DNA from: Marivita cryptomonadis
GTDB lineage: Bacteria; Pseudomonadota; Alphaproteobacteria; Rhodobacterales; Rhodobacteraceae
Direction of reading: 5' to 3'
DNA: 64,000 bases
Assembly (NCBI RefSeq): GCF_002115725.1
Contig: NZ_JFKD01000002.1
Coordinates: 62,001 to 126,000 of the forward strand
The notes beneath the pieces are model-generated. The model saw only the letters and a program-made list of their open reading frames with translations. It searched no databases and was not told the DNA's origin. Shown here piece after piece: positions 41,794 to 50,717 of the stretch. The position numbers and the translations under genes were made by a program. Each line of letters begins with the position of its first letter. The first letter of the stretch is position 1.

Positions 41794-43533
41794 TCAGACC
41801 GTCGGGATCGTATAGGTCCGATCATAGGGCCGTACGTCTAGCCCCGCTGCCCGCGCTACCATCCATGGCCAGCTTGAAATATGCTGGTAGTGGCCCCTGT
41901 CGTCGAAAAGCGTGAAACTGGCATTCGGCAAGTGCCGGGACAACAACTCGCCACCTTGTGCCGGAGCGACATTGTCGTCGGCACCATGGTAAATTTCGGT
42001 CTCGGCCAGCACGTGCCGCACGTCGAAATCCCAACCACGTGCGTTTAGCAGGTTTTCCTCGACCATGCCGTTGACCCCACCAGCGGTGCGTTCTTCCAGC
42101 ATCTTCGAAGACCGGATGCTGATGGTCGGATGCGACAACAACTCGACATCATGTGCGCTGGGCGTCCGTTTGCAGTAGCGCTCCATGTAACGGGGCGCGT
42201 TCTGGATGATCGAGCGCACGAGGAACGGGATCAATTGCCGAAACATCGCTGGCCAACGCTGTGCCAGAACGGCTGACAAGTGATAGAACTGATCCAACTC
42301 GCGCCAGTTGTCGTGTTTGTAACTGGGATAACTGGGCGACGAGAGCACGACTTTCCGGATTCGCCCCTGCAATTCATGTGCTGTTCCAAGCGCCACGCCA
42401 GAACCGAAGGAAAAGCTCATCAAGGAAACCTGATCATACCCCAACGCATCAAACAGGCATTCCAGGTCCGGTGCAAATTCGCGAAGGCTGGTCATCTTCT
42501 TGAAATCCGACCGGTAGATCCCCGGCCGACAGGGCATGATCAACCGCACGCCGTAGTGATCGAGGTGTTCGAGGTATTGGCGTGGAAATCCGGTTAGATC
42601 AATCGACGATCCAGACAGCGCATCAAAGAGCACAACAGGTCTGCCGTCCTCAGGCCCGAGAATGAAATATTCCAGCATCCGCCCGTCCGGAAGCCGCAGC
42701 AACCGCCGTACCTGAAACCGTTCCGCATCGGTGGTTTCGCGCTGCCGGAACATCGACAGCGGGCTTTTCGCGATGGTGTTGATCAGGTCCACTTGGCTGT
42801 TGAGGCCTGTCTTCTCGAACACCCGCTTAAGATAGGTCCGCCCGGATTCGTAGCTGATCCCCATTGCGGTACTCGCTTTGCGCAAGTCGCTGGTCTCCAT
42901 CAACCCGCGCACCAAAGCCTGTTCCCGCAGGGTCAGGTCATGGGCGCTAGCCAATGCGCGAAGCCCGTCGGCGGTGTTCTGATTTGTGGCTACCAAAACG
43001 GCGGCTGCCTTTGCGGGGAATCCCATGCGGATCGCCTCTTGGCGGGGCAGAAGCAGATAGGTGGTTTCGCTCTCGCGGGTCATCAAGGATTGCGGGGTTT
43101 CAAGCCGGTTCGACTCGGACACCCAGCGAGACAGTGTTTTCGCCTTTGCTTCCTCTTCGTTACCACCTGTCGCCGGAAGAAGTTTGATCGGCGCATCAAG
43201 CGCCAACCCAGTTTCCAGCATCGCTTGATTGATGACCAAGGGCGCTCCGTTGTCGTCAACCAGTGCGATCCCTACCGCAAAAGTCCCCAACACGGCTTCA
43301 AGATCGGATTCCCGTTCCTGCAGGCGCACCATCTTTTCCGAGATCTCGATGGCGCGTCGGAAATGAATCATCAGATCGCTCAGATCGTGGCGCTGGTCGG
43401 CCTCGATCATCCGGCCATCCGCGGCCATCTGTACCTGTTCGGTCAACTCGAGGATCAACTCGGGCAAAAGCGAATTGTCGAGCGACGCTTCGTAGACGAG
43501 ATGGGTTAAACGTTCATTCGACGGAGAGGACAT
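41794..43533 (-). CDS. LuxR-type HTH regulator fused to an alpha/beta hydrolase
   Basis: A 579-aa multidomain protein. Residues of about 80-185 look like a PAS-type sensory unit (VLGTFAVGIALVDDNGAPLVINQAM). A LuxR/GerE helix-turn-helix follows at about 200-258 (LTLREQALVRGLMETSDLRKASTAMGISYESGRTYLKRVF). From about 280 to the end it is an alpha/beta hydrolase: nucleophile elbow SFSFG with Ser near 375 (the first Gly of GxSxG is replaced by Ser), acid in YHGADDNVAP and His in DRGHYQH. All triad members appear present. A GTG at 43545 could add four residues. No signal peptide. Whether the hydrolase part is an enzyme or a ligand receptor for the HTH is open. Confidence 0.8.
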   Translation of the reverse strand: MSSPSNERLTHLVYEASLDNSLLPELILELTEQVQMAADGRMIEADQRHDLSDLMIHFRRAIEISEKMVRLQERESDLEAVLGTFAVGIALVDDNGAPLVINQAMLETGLALDAPIKLLPATGGNEEEAKAKTLSRWVSESNRLETPQSLMTRESETTYLLLPRQEAIRMGFPAKAAAVLVATNQNTADGLRALASAHDLTLREQALVRGLMETSDLRKASTAMGISYESGRTYLKRVFEKTGLNSQVDLINTIAKSPLSMFRQRETTDAERFQVRRLLRLPDGRMLEYFILGPEDGRPVVLFDALSGSSIDLTGFPRQYLEHLDHYGVRLIMPCRPGIYRSDFKKMTSLREFAPDLECLFDALGYDQVSLMSFSFGSGVALGTAHELQGRIRKVVLSSPSYPSYKHDNWRELDQFYHLSAVLAQRWPAMFRQLIPFLVRSIIQNAPRYMERYCKRTPSAHDVELLSHPTISIRSSKMLEERTAGGVNGMVEENLLNARGWDFDVRHVLAETEIYHGADDNVAPAQGGELLSRHLPNASFTLFDDRGHYQHISSWPWMVARAAGLDVRPYDRTYTIPTV

Positions 43534-43644
43534 TTCACCACGCACATACTGTTCACCAATCTGAGGCTAGCAGAAGCCCAAACGTGAGAGCACTGAAAAA
43601 ACTGTGAATTCCTTACCGTCTGGCGCGATACGCTCGATACAGGC

Positions 43645-43935
43645 TTAAAGCGTGTCCAATTTTCTGGCCAATTTGGCGTCCAGGGACGACAGGCCGCCAA
43701 CGTCATGCGTCGTCAAAGTGACCTCGACTCGATTGTAGACGTTAAACCATTCGGGATGGTGATTCCATTTTTCAGCCCAAAGCGCCGCCCTAACCATCCA
43801 GCTGAAGGCCTCCGTGAAGTCGCTGAACTTGAACGTTTTGCTGATTGCGTCTTTCTCTTCGTCTAGGCTCCAGCCTGCATCCAGAAGTGGGCCAAGGACT
43901 GTCTTGCGCGCTGTGTCGGATAGTTTCTCGGTCAT
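43645..43935 (-). CDS. phhB: 4a-hydroxytetrahydrobiopterin dehydratase
   Basis: A 96-aa pterin-4a-carbinolamine dehydratase, which regenerates dihydrobiopterin after aromatic amino-acid hydroxylation. The active-site signature [22 protein letters not shown] is complete at about 57-78. No phenylalanine hydroxylase gene is nearby, so a moonlighting or general pterin role is possible. Its start overlaps the stop of the acyltransferase gene (ATGA). Confidence 0.94.
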   Translation of the reverse strand: MTEKLSDTARKTVLGPLLDAGWSLDEEKDAISKTFKFSDFTEAFSWMVRAALWAEKWNHHPEWFNVYNRVEVTLTTHDVGGLSSLDAKLARKLDTL

Positions 43936-45131
43936 TCGTGATCCTCTGTATTCACTTTGCGGAAGGGGCCGTAATTCGTCAGAACCTCAATATCCTGTCC
44001 GACAGCTTCCGCTTCGGCCTCAAGGTAACGCGCGATGGCGTCCGAGAAACCCGGGTCTCCGACCCAATGCAGGGAATGGGTGTAAACCGGCAGATATCCG
44101 CGTGCCAGTTTGTGTTCGCCCTGTGCCCCGGCTTCGACGCGGGATTGGCCGTGCGCAATCGCGTAATCCATGGCCTGATAGTAGCACAGTTCGAAATGCA
44201 GGCAGGGGTGGTCCTCGACGCAGCCCCAGTAGCGCCCGAAAAGCGTGTCGCGCCCGATGACGTTCATGGCCCCTGCGACCCAACGCCCGTCACGTTCCGC
44301 CAAGACCAGCAGGATGTCATCCCGCAGCCGCTCTTGTGCGATGTCAAAGAATTTGCGGGTGAGGTAGGGCGTCCCCCATTTGCGTGCGCCGGTGTCCTGA
44401 TAGAACGTCCAGAACGCATCCCAGTGTTCGGGCTGGATCTGGTCGCCAGTGAACTGGTGGATCGTCCCGCCGAACCCCTGTGCACGTTCGCGTTCCTTGC
44501 GGATGGTTTTGCGCTTGCGCGAACTCAGGTCGGCAAGGAAGGCATCGAAATCGGCATAGCCTCGGTTCTCCCAATGGTATTGCTGCGTGCGGCGACGCAA
44601 CAGGCCGATCTGTTCTCCGGCAATCGCTTCGGCTTCGGTGCAGAAGGTGATGTGGAGCGATGACAATTCGTTGTCTGACGCCACCTGAACCGCACCTTGG
44701 ACCAAAGCGCTGATCCCCTCGGCCTCGAAACCCGGACGGGTCAGGAACCGACGGCCTGTGGCCGGCGTGAACGGGACTGCCATCTGAAGTTTGGGGTAGT
44801 ACCGCCCGCCCGCGCGTTCCCATGCATGCGCCCAGTTGTGGTCGAAGATGTATTCACCCTGACTGTGGCTTTTCGCATATAGTGGCGCGCAGGCAATGGT
44901 CTGCCCGTCCATCTCGGCTGTCATGTAGCGCGGATCCCAGCCTGTGCCTGTGCCCACAGACCGACTATCCTCAAATGCCTTGAGGAACCGGTAGGTCGTG
45001 AACGGATCATAGGCTCTCCCGCCATCTGTCACTTCCGGGCAAGCGCATGCATCCCAATCCTCCGGCGCGATCTGCGACAGGGACCCGTGCATTGATATGG
45101 CGATTGTGGGTGCGTCGGTTGGGTCGGACAT
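43932..45131 (-). CDS. GNAT/FemAB-like N-acetyltransferase (DUF482 family)
   Basis: A 399-aa protein of the FemAB-like DUF482 group, made of GNAT-type folds. Recognised parts: [52 protein letters not shown] and later [36 protein letters not shown] and [26 protein letters not shown]. Acceptor and role are unknown; peptidoglycan or protein modification is suggested by fold only. Between this gene and the GDPD gene lies a 12-bp palindrome, GTCTGATCAGAC, at 45163-45174. Confidence 0.87.
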   Translation of the reverse strand: MSDPTDAPTIAISMHGSLSQIAPEDWDACACPEVTDGGRAYDPFTTYRFLKAFEDSRSVGTGTGWDPRYMTAEMDGQTIACAPLYAKSHSQGEYIFDHNWAHAWERAGGRYYPKLQMAVPFTPATGRRFLTRPGFEAEGISALVQGAVQVASDNELSSLHITFCTEAEAIAGEQIGLLRRRTQQYHWENRGYADFDAFLADLSSRKRKTIRKERERAQGFGGTIHQFTGDQIQPEHWDAFWTFYQDTGARKWGTPYLTRKFFDIAQERLRDDILLVLAERDGRWVAGAMNVIGRDTLFGRYWGCVEDHPCLHFELCYYQAMDYAIAHGQSRVEAGAQGEHKLARGYLPVYTHSLHWVGDPGFSDAIARYLEAEAEAVGQDIEVLTNYGPFRKVNTEDHE

Positions 45132-45179
45132 GTCCGTTCCTTGGTTACGCGATGCTACGTGGGTCTGATCAGACGCGGA

Positions 45180-45935
45180 TCAAGCCACATAACCTTCAAA
45201 GGTGATGTTGTCTGCGATTTTGCGGGCCTGACGTTCTTGCTCAGGGCTGCGGATCGTCCAACACAGGATTGGAACACCCTGCGCCTTGAGCTGTTCCACG
45301 CGGGGAGAGTCCAAATCGGTGTGATCATGGCTCAGGAAATCGGCGTCGATCTCTTTGAAACCGGGGATTGCGGCCAATTCGGCGCGCCGATCCACCGGCA
45401 CATGTGGTTCGTCGATCTTGCGCCACGCGCAACCAATAATGCCGCGCGGTGTCTCAGGTGACAAAGCAGCGACCTTGGCAATCATGCTCGGATTGAAGGA
45501 CATGAGCGCAAACGGCCCCGCATATTCCTTGAGAACATCCAAAGCCGCCCGTTCCAGAACGCCATCGGTTTCACCCATCGCGCCGTGCTGGTCCTTCAGT
45601 TCGATCAGCAGGGGCACGGCCCCATCGACCTGCTCCAACACACGCGCCAGCGTCGGAATCCGGTCGGTGCCGCCTTTGAGCGTGAACGTCTCAAGCTCGG
45701 CGGCATCCCGGTCTCGCACCGCCCCTGTTTCCGCAGTCAGCCGCTCCAACGTGTCGTCATGAAATACCATCGGCACACCATCGCGCGACAGTTGCAGGTC
45801 AAGTTCGATCGGATACCCGGCTGCGATGGCGGCGGCAAAAGCCGAGGGGCTGTTTTCGATCACCCCTTCGGCCTTGTTGTGATAGCCGCGATGCGCAATC
45901 GGGCGCGTCAGAAACGCGGGCGGCAGCCGGGTCAT
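45180..45935 (-). CDS. Glycerophosphodiester phosphodiesterase
   Basis: A 251-aa TIM-barrel enzyme releasing glycerol 3-phosphate from glycerophosphodiesters. IAHRGYHNKAEGVIENS near 13-29 gives the first His/Arg and the catalytic Glu, IELDLQLSRDGVPMVFHDDTLERLT gives the metal-binding Glu/Asp and second His. No signal peptide, so it is the cytoplasmic type. It overlaps the RidA gene stop by 4 bases (ATGA). Confidence 0.93.
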   Translation of the reverse strand: MTRLPPAFLTRPIAHRGYHNKAEGVIENSPSAFAAAIAAGYPIELDLQLSRDGVPMVFHDDTLERLTAETGAVRDRDAAELETFTLKGGTDRIPTLARVLEQVDGAVPLLIELKDQHGAMGETDGVLERAALDVLKEYAGPFALMSFNPSMIAKVAALSPETPRGIIGCAWRKIDEPHVPVDRRAELAAIPGFKEIDADFLSHDHTDLDSPRVEQLKAQGVPILCWTIRSPEQERQARKIADNITFEGYVA

Positions 45936-46393
45936 AGCAGTTCGAAAATCCCTTCGATTTCGACAGCCACACCAAATGGCAAGGATGCCGCCGACACTGC
46001 AGAACGAGCATGTCGGCCATTGTCGCCCAGAACGCTTACCATCAGATCCGACGCGCCATTCACGACTTTGGGCTGGTCACCGAAATCGGCGGTAGAGTTC
46101 ACAAAACCTACCAGCTTGACCACGCGAACCTTGCTCAGATCGCCACCCGCTGCTTTGCGGGCCTGCGACAACAGTGCCAGAGCACAGTACTTGGCTGCTT
46201 CTGCGCCGGCCTCGGCATCGAGATCATCACCAAGCTTGCCCTTGACCAGACCATCTGGCCCGGTCGGCAATTGGCCCGACACATAAACCTGATTTCCGGT
46301 CTGCACGAACGGCACGTAATTCGCGGCGGGCGCAGGTGCGTCAGGCAAAGTCAGGCCCAGTTCCGCAAGGCGGGCGTCGATGGCATTGGTCAT
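45932..46393 (-). CDS. RidA family protein
   Basis: A 153-aa member of the RidA/YjgF group, which hydrolyses reactive enamine/imine intermediates. It belongs to the longer YjgH-like branch: YVPFVQTGNQVYVSGQLPTGPDG near 26-48 and HARSAVSAASLPFGVAVEIEGI at the end, where RidA has its RxxV segment with the catalytic arginine (R129 here). First gene of the pair with GDPD. Confidence 0.9.
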   Translation of the reverse strand: MTNAIDARLAELGLTLPDAPAPAANYVPFVQTGNQVYVSGQLPTGPDGLVKGKLGDDLDAEAGAEAAKYCALALLSQARKAAGGDLSKVRVVKLVGFVNSTADFGDQPKVVNGASDLMVSVLGDNGRHARSAVSAASLPFGVAVEIEGIFELL

Positions 46394-46486
46394 GGTGTCT
46401 CCCCTTTTTCGTTTGTGCGGACGCTATTGCCCACCGCCGGAAATGGGAAGGGGAAAGACGACGATCTGGCCTGTGATGAAGCGAGG

Positions 46487-48649
46487 TCAGTTTTGACCCA
46501 GAATATCGCGCAAGAGTTGGTTCAGCGCGTTTTCAAGCGCATTGCCACCTTGATCCTGCTGCTGTGCGGGTTGTTGCGGTTGTGGTTGCGCAACCTGTCG
46601 CGGCGGGGTCGGTTCGATCATAGGCAAGGGGCGCACGGGCAGGCCTTCGTGGACACGCACCATCGCCTCGTGCCAGATCTCGGCAGGCAGGCCGCTGCCT
46701 GTCACCCCAGCAAGAGGTGTGTTGTCGTCGTAACCCATCCAGACGCCCGTCACGTAATCCGCTGTGAACCCAATGAACCAAGCATCGCGCGCTTCCTGAG
46801 ATGTGCCCGTCTTACCCGCGACCTGACGATCCGACAGTTTCGCACGTCCGCCTGTGCCTTGGCTGACCACCTTTTCCATCATCCAAATGAGTTGGCGTGC
46901 TGCCTCTTCATTGATGACGCGCTCCCCGATCCCGCCGCCGGTGCCCATCAAGGGTTGATCTTCGCCAACCAGACGCAATTCCCTGAGGCCATAGGGCGTT
47001 ACGGAAGATCCACCATTCAGGATACCGGCATAAGCGCCTGTCATTTCCAGCAATGATGCTTCGGACGCGCCAAGCGCCAATGCTGGCGTGTCGGTCAAAG
47101 AGCTTTGAATGCCGAAATCCTCAGATACCTTGCGCACCAGATCGCGGCCCACGGATTCCGATATTTTCACTGCCGGAATGTTCAGGCTTTTCGCCAAAGC
47201 TTCGGTCAGCGTGACCGCTCCGTAATATTGTCCCGAATAGTTCTCTGGGCACCAGCGACCAGAGCCTGGAATGTTCATGCAGAACGGCTCGTCCGTCACC
47301 GGGTCATAGGGGCTGTAGCCCAACTCGAGCGCCGTCGCATAGACAAAGGGTTTGAAAGCTGATCCGGTCTGTCGCTTGGCTTGCGTCGCGCGGTTGAAGA
47401 CGCCTGACACGTTGGTCTGTCGCCCACCCACCATGCCACGCACTGCGCCATCGGCTGACATCACGACAATCGCCGCCTGCGCTTTGGACCCTTCACGCAC
47501 CTTGGTTGCAAAGACGGTCTTGATCGCGTCTTCGGCGGCCTTTTGAATACGCTGATCCAGCGTTGTCGAGATAACTACGTCCTCGGTTGTGTCACGTGTA
47601 AAGAAATCCGGGCCGGACTGCATGACCCAATCCGCGAAGTAACCCCCTGTCTGTGTCTTGGCCTTATCCGACAGCACGGCTGGGTTTGCCTGTGCGGCGC
47701 GCGTCTGTTCGTCCGTCAAGAAACCCTGTTCATTCATCAACCGGAGCACAGTGGCAGCCCGCGCCTGTGACCGTTCAATGTTCGATGTCGGTGCAAGGCT
47801 GGACGGCGCAGTCAGCAGACCGGCGATCATAGCACCTTCTTGCGGGCTCAGCGCTGAGGCCGGTTTTGAGAAATACCGCTCTGCCGCCGCAGCCGCCCCA
47901 TAAGCGCCGCCGCCCATATATGCGCGGTTCAGATAGATCGAGAGGATCTCATCCTTGGAATACTTAAGCTCCATCGCCAGCGCGTAGACGGCTTCTTTAC
48001 CCTTGCGGTAAAGCGATCCGCGTCGGCAGTCGGCGACATACTCCGCTTCGTTCTTCCATGCGTTGGGGTCGAAGGTCACACCAAGGCAAAGCAGTTTCGC
48101 GGTTTGTTGTGTGATCGTGGACCCGCCATGCCCCGAAAGCGGCCCGCGCCCTTCGGATAGGTTGATCCGAACCGCCGAGGCCACGCCACGAGGCGAAATG
48201 CCGAAGTGGCTGTAGAAGCGACGGTCTTCGGTCGCGATCACGGCGTTCTTGAGGTGCGGGGATACAGTGTCGGCCGTCACGACCCCGCCAAACTGGTCGC
48301 CGCGCCATGCAAAGGCGACGCTGTCACGGTCCAAAAGTTGCACGGACCCTCGAGCGCGGCCATCCAGCGCTTCGGAAACCGGAGGCAGGGTCGTGTATTC
48401 GTAGCCGACAAATCCGGCGATTATAATCGCAGCGACAAGGCCCGCGCGCAGAAACAGCCGAAAGAAAAATCGGAACACCCAGCTGATGATGCCGGTGAAG
48501 AACCCGACGATTCGGCCGCGCTTGGCCTTGGCACGCGTCGTCTTGCGCTTGGCTGGGGGCGCCTTGCGGGGCTTGGACGCTTTGGGTGGCGTCTTGGGAT
48601 ATCGCCGGTCCGCGACCAGACGGTTTTTCCCGCGTCGTGAATCAGTCAT
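46487..48649 (-). CDS. Penicillin-binding protein 1A (bifunctional transglycosylase/transpeptidase)
   Basis: Class A PBP building peptidoglycan, 720 aa. A basic cytoplasmic tail of about 50 residues (KPRKAPPAKRKTTRAKAKRG) precedes one membrane helix (about 66-86). The GT51 domain has ATEDRRFYSHFG with the catalytic Glu and GGSTITQQTAKLL. The transpeptidase domain has SxxK in TGSAFKPF, SLN in KSLNIP and KTGTS. A Pro/Gln-rich tail ends the protein. It diverges from glnK over about 250 bp. Confidence 0.95.
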   Translation of the reverse strand: MTDSRRGKNRLVADRRYPKTPPKASKPRKAPPAKRKTTRAKAKRGRIVGFFTGIISWVFRFFFRLFLRAGLVAAIIIAGFVGYEYTTLPPVSEALDGRARGSVQLLDRDSVAFAWRGDQFGGVVTADTVSPHLKNAVIATEDRRFYSHFGISPRGVASAVRINLSEGRGPLSGHGGSTITQQTAKLLCLGVTFDPNAWKNEAEYVADCRRGSLYRKGKEAVYALAMELKYSKDEILSIYLNRAYMGGGAYGAAAAAERYFSKPASALSPQEGAMIAGLLTAPSSLAPTSNIERSQARAATVLRLMNEQGFLTDEQTRAAQANPAVLSDKAKTQTGGYFADWVMQSGPDFFTRDTTEDVVISTTLDQRIQKAAEDAIKTVFATKVREGSKAQAAIVVMSADGAVRGMVGGRQTNVSGVFNRATQAKRQTGSAFKPFVYATALELGYSPYDPVTDEPFCMNIPGSGRWCPENYSGQYYGAVTLTEALAKSLNIPAVKISESVGRDLVRKVSEDFGIQSSLTDTPALALGASEASLLEMTGAYAGILNGGSSVTPYGLRELRLVGEDQPLMGTGGGIGERVINEEAARQLIWMMEKVVSQGTGGRAKLSDRQVAGKTGTSQEARDAWFIGFTADYVTGVWMGYDDNTPLAGVTGSGLPAEIWHEAMVRVHEGLPVRPLPMIEPTPPRQVAQPQPQQPAQQQDQGGNALENALNQLLRDILGQN

Positions 48650-48899
48650 GGCGTTCGCCTGTGATGCTGCTCTTTTTTATCAATCTAGTGGCTTTCGCCG
48701 TCGATGTGGACTGGTCAAGAACAGGTTACTTGGTTTTTTGAGTGCACAAAAAGTAATCAAAGTAGCAAATTTGTGCAAAATTTGTGCAACTTGATGTGCT
48801 GTAGCCCCCGGTCTCTTGGCTGGAATCTTCCATTCCCCTCCTGTGTGCCTCTTTTCTGCGCTTGCAAACAAGATCGACCTGCAAGGGAAAGGGACCAAG
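48650..48899 (+). promoter_or_regulatory. glnK-amtB promoter region with tandem repeats (possible NtrC sites)
   Basis: Two tandem 11-bp copies of AAATTTGTGCA stand at 48767-48777 and 48778-48788, with an inverted TGCACAAA at 48743-48750, the halves of a TGCAC...GTGCA NtrC-like palindrome. A clear -24/-12 sigma-54 element is not seen (TTGGCT at 48818 lacks a proper partner); in Rhodobacter, NtrC works with the main sigma factor. Nitrogen control of glnK-amtB is well established in the group; the site assignment here is inference. Confidence 0.45.
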
Positions 48900-49238
48900 G
48901 TGAAGTTCATCATAGCGACAATCAAGCCATTCAAGCTTGAAGAAGTCCGCGAGGCGCTCACAGACATTGGCGTCCGCGGCATGATGGTAACCGAGATCAA
49001 GGGGTTTGGCTCTCAGTCCGGCCATACCGAGATTTACCGTGGCGCGGAATACGCGGTGAACTTCGTGCCGAAAATCAAACTCGAAATCGTGGTTGGTGCC
49101 GACATGGCAGACCAAGTGATCGAGACCATCACCAAGACTGCCCGCACCGGCAAGATCGGCGACGGCAAGATCTTCGTGCTCGATGCGCAGCAGGCCATCC
49201 GCGTGCGCACAGGCGAAACCAATGGGGATGCGCTCTGA
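48900..49238 (+). CDS. glnK: Nitrogen regulatory protein PII (GlnK)
   Basis: A 112-aa trimeric signal protein that senses 2-oxoglutarate, ATP/ADP and glutamine and gates AmtB. FKLEEVREALTDIGVRGMMVTEIKGFGSQ starts at about residue 11; the T-loop HTEIYRGAEYAVNFVPK contains the uridylylated tyrosine Y51. GTG start at 48900 with AAGGGACC upstream; an upstream in-frame region is not PII-like. Adjacent to amtB by 36 bp, the classic pair; this is why GlnK is preferred over GlnB. Confidence 0.95.
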   Translation: MKFIIATIKPFKLEEVREALTDIGVRGMMVTEIKGFGSQSGHTEIYRGAEYAVNFVPKIKLEIVVGADMADQVIETITKTARTGKIGDGKIFVLDAQQAIRVRTGETNGDAL

Positions 49239-49274
49239 ACAGGCGCTGTGACAGAGATTAGGGGACACATACAG

Positions 49275-50585
49275 ATGAAACTACTCAAGACACTCCTGCC
49301 CGCTGCCGCGCTTGCTGCGCTGCCAGTCATGGGCATGGCTCAAGAGGCCGCCGCGCCGACCATGGACGAGGTCGGCCCGTATATCTTCACCACACTCCTG
49401 TTCCTCATGGCAGGCTTCCTCGTGTTCTTCATGGCAGCTGGTTTTGCCATGCTCGAAGCGGGCCTCGTGCGTTCCAAGAACGTGGCGATGCAGCTGACCA
49501 AGAACATCGCGCTCTTCTCCATCGCCGCCATCATGTACTGGCTCGTTGGTTTCAACACGATGTATCCGGGCGACTTCAACGGCTTCTTCGCCATTGGCGG
49601 TCAGACCGTGCTTGACCCGGTCGGCGTTGCCGCTGCCGATGCCGCGCTTGATTATGCGTCGGTTGGCTCTGACTTCTTCTTCCAGCTGGTCTTCGTTGCC
49701 GCAACCGCGTCCATCGTGTCCGGTGCTGTGGCCGAACGCATCAAGCTGTGGCCCTTCCTTGCCTTCGTTGTCGTTCTGACCGGTCTCATGTACCCGATCT
49801 CCGGCTCCTGGCAGTGGGGCGGTGGCTGGTTGTCCGAAATGGGCTTCTCCGACTTCGCCGGTTCGACCGTTGTGCACTCTGTTGGTGGCTGGGCTGCTCT
49901 GGCTGGTGTGATCGTGCTTGGTCCGCGTCTGGGCAAGTACAAAGATGGCCGCGTCAACCCGATCCCGGGCTCCAACCTGGCACTCGCAACTCTCGGCACG
50001 TTCATCCTGTGGCTCGGCTGGTTCGGCTTCAACGGTGGCTCGCAGCTCGCAATGGGCACTGTGGGTGATGTCTCCGACGTGTCGCGCATCTTTGCCAACA
50101 CCAACATGGCGGCGGCAGCCGGTGCTGTAACCGCGCTGATCCTGACACAGCTGCTCTACAAAAAGGTCGACCTAACCATGGTGCTCAACGGTGCTCTGGC
50201 TGGCCTCGTTTCGATCACGGCCGAGCCGCTCGCTCCGACGCTCTTCGGCGCTCTGTGGATTGGTGCAGTCGGTGGTGTGATCGTGGTCTTCGCGGTTCCG
50301 TTCCTCGACAAGCTCAAGATCGACGACGTTGTCGGCGCTATCCCGGTCCACCTCTTTGCAGGTATCTGGGGCACCATCGCCGTGATCTTCTACGGTGAAG
50401 CACAGCTGATGACCCAGCTGACAGGTATCGTGGCTTACGGTGTGTTCACCTTCGTCGCCTCGCTGATCATCTGGTTCATCCTGAAAGCAACCGTGGGCAT
50501 CCGCGTCAGCGAAGAAGAAGAGATCAACGGTCTCGACATGGCTGAGCTGGGCATGGAAGCCTACCCTGAATTCTCCAAAGGCTGA
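49275..50585 (+). CDS. amtB: Ammonium transporter
   Basis: A 436-aa AmtB/Rh-family channel. Signal peptide MKLLKTLLPAAALAALPVMGMAQ, then 11 expected membrane helices. DFAGSTVVHSVGGWAALAG is the family signature with the first pore histidine, and VHLFAGIWGTIAVIFY holds the second. FWMAAGFAMLEAGLVRSKN-like text near the N-terminus (FFMAAGFAMLEAGLVRSKN) is conserved. ATG 49275 starts the signal peptide; an earlier ATG at 49248 is unlikely. Confidence 0.97.
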   Translation: MKLLKTLLPAAALAALPVMGMAQEAAAPTMDEVGPYIFTTLLFLMAGFLVFFMAAGFAMLEAGLVRSKNVAMQLTKNIALFSIAAIMYWLVGFNTMYPGDFNGFFAIGGQTVLDPVGVAAADAALDYASVGSDFFFQLVFVAATASIVSGAVAERIKLWPFLAFVVVLTGLMYPISGSWQWGGGWLSEMGFSDFAGSTVVHSVGGWAALAGVIVLGPRLGKYKDGRVNPIPGSNLALATLGTFILWLGWFGFNGGSQLAMGTVGDVSDVSRIFANTNMAAAAGAVTALILTQLLYKKVDLTMVLNGALAGLVSITAEPLAPTLFGALWIGAVGGVIVVFAVPFLDKLKIDDVVGAIPVHLFAGIWGTIAVIFYGEAQLMTQLTGIVAYGVFTFVASLIIWFILKATVGIRVSEEEEINGLDMAELGMEAYPEFSKG

Positions 50586-50620
50586 TCTCCTCCTTCCTAT
50601 CAGTCTTTAGTGACCAACTG

Positions 50621-50646
50621 CCCGGGCGTTCGCGCCCGGGTTTTTT
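50621..50646 (+). terminator. Rho-independent terminator of glnK-amtB
   Basis: Stem CCCGGGCG / CGCCCGGG closed by a TTCG tetraloop and followed by six Ts, 35 bp after the amtB stop. Confidence 0.95.
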
Positions 50647-50717
50647 ATTGGTCGACGTGACAGGTCGCCGTGTCTGAGTATTGTGCCGTCGCAATGGTGT
50701 GTTGGCTGATCGGAATC

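Noticed and set aside
45163..45174. GTCTGATCAGAC palindrome between the GDPD and acyltransferase genes as an operator
   Set aside because: A 12-bp palindrome in a 48-bp gap is noted in the acyltransferase entry, but it has no second support and no T run.
48818..48834. A sigma-54 promoter (TTGGCT...) before glnK
   Set aside because: The -12 GC element is missing at the proper spacing.
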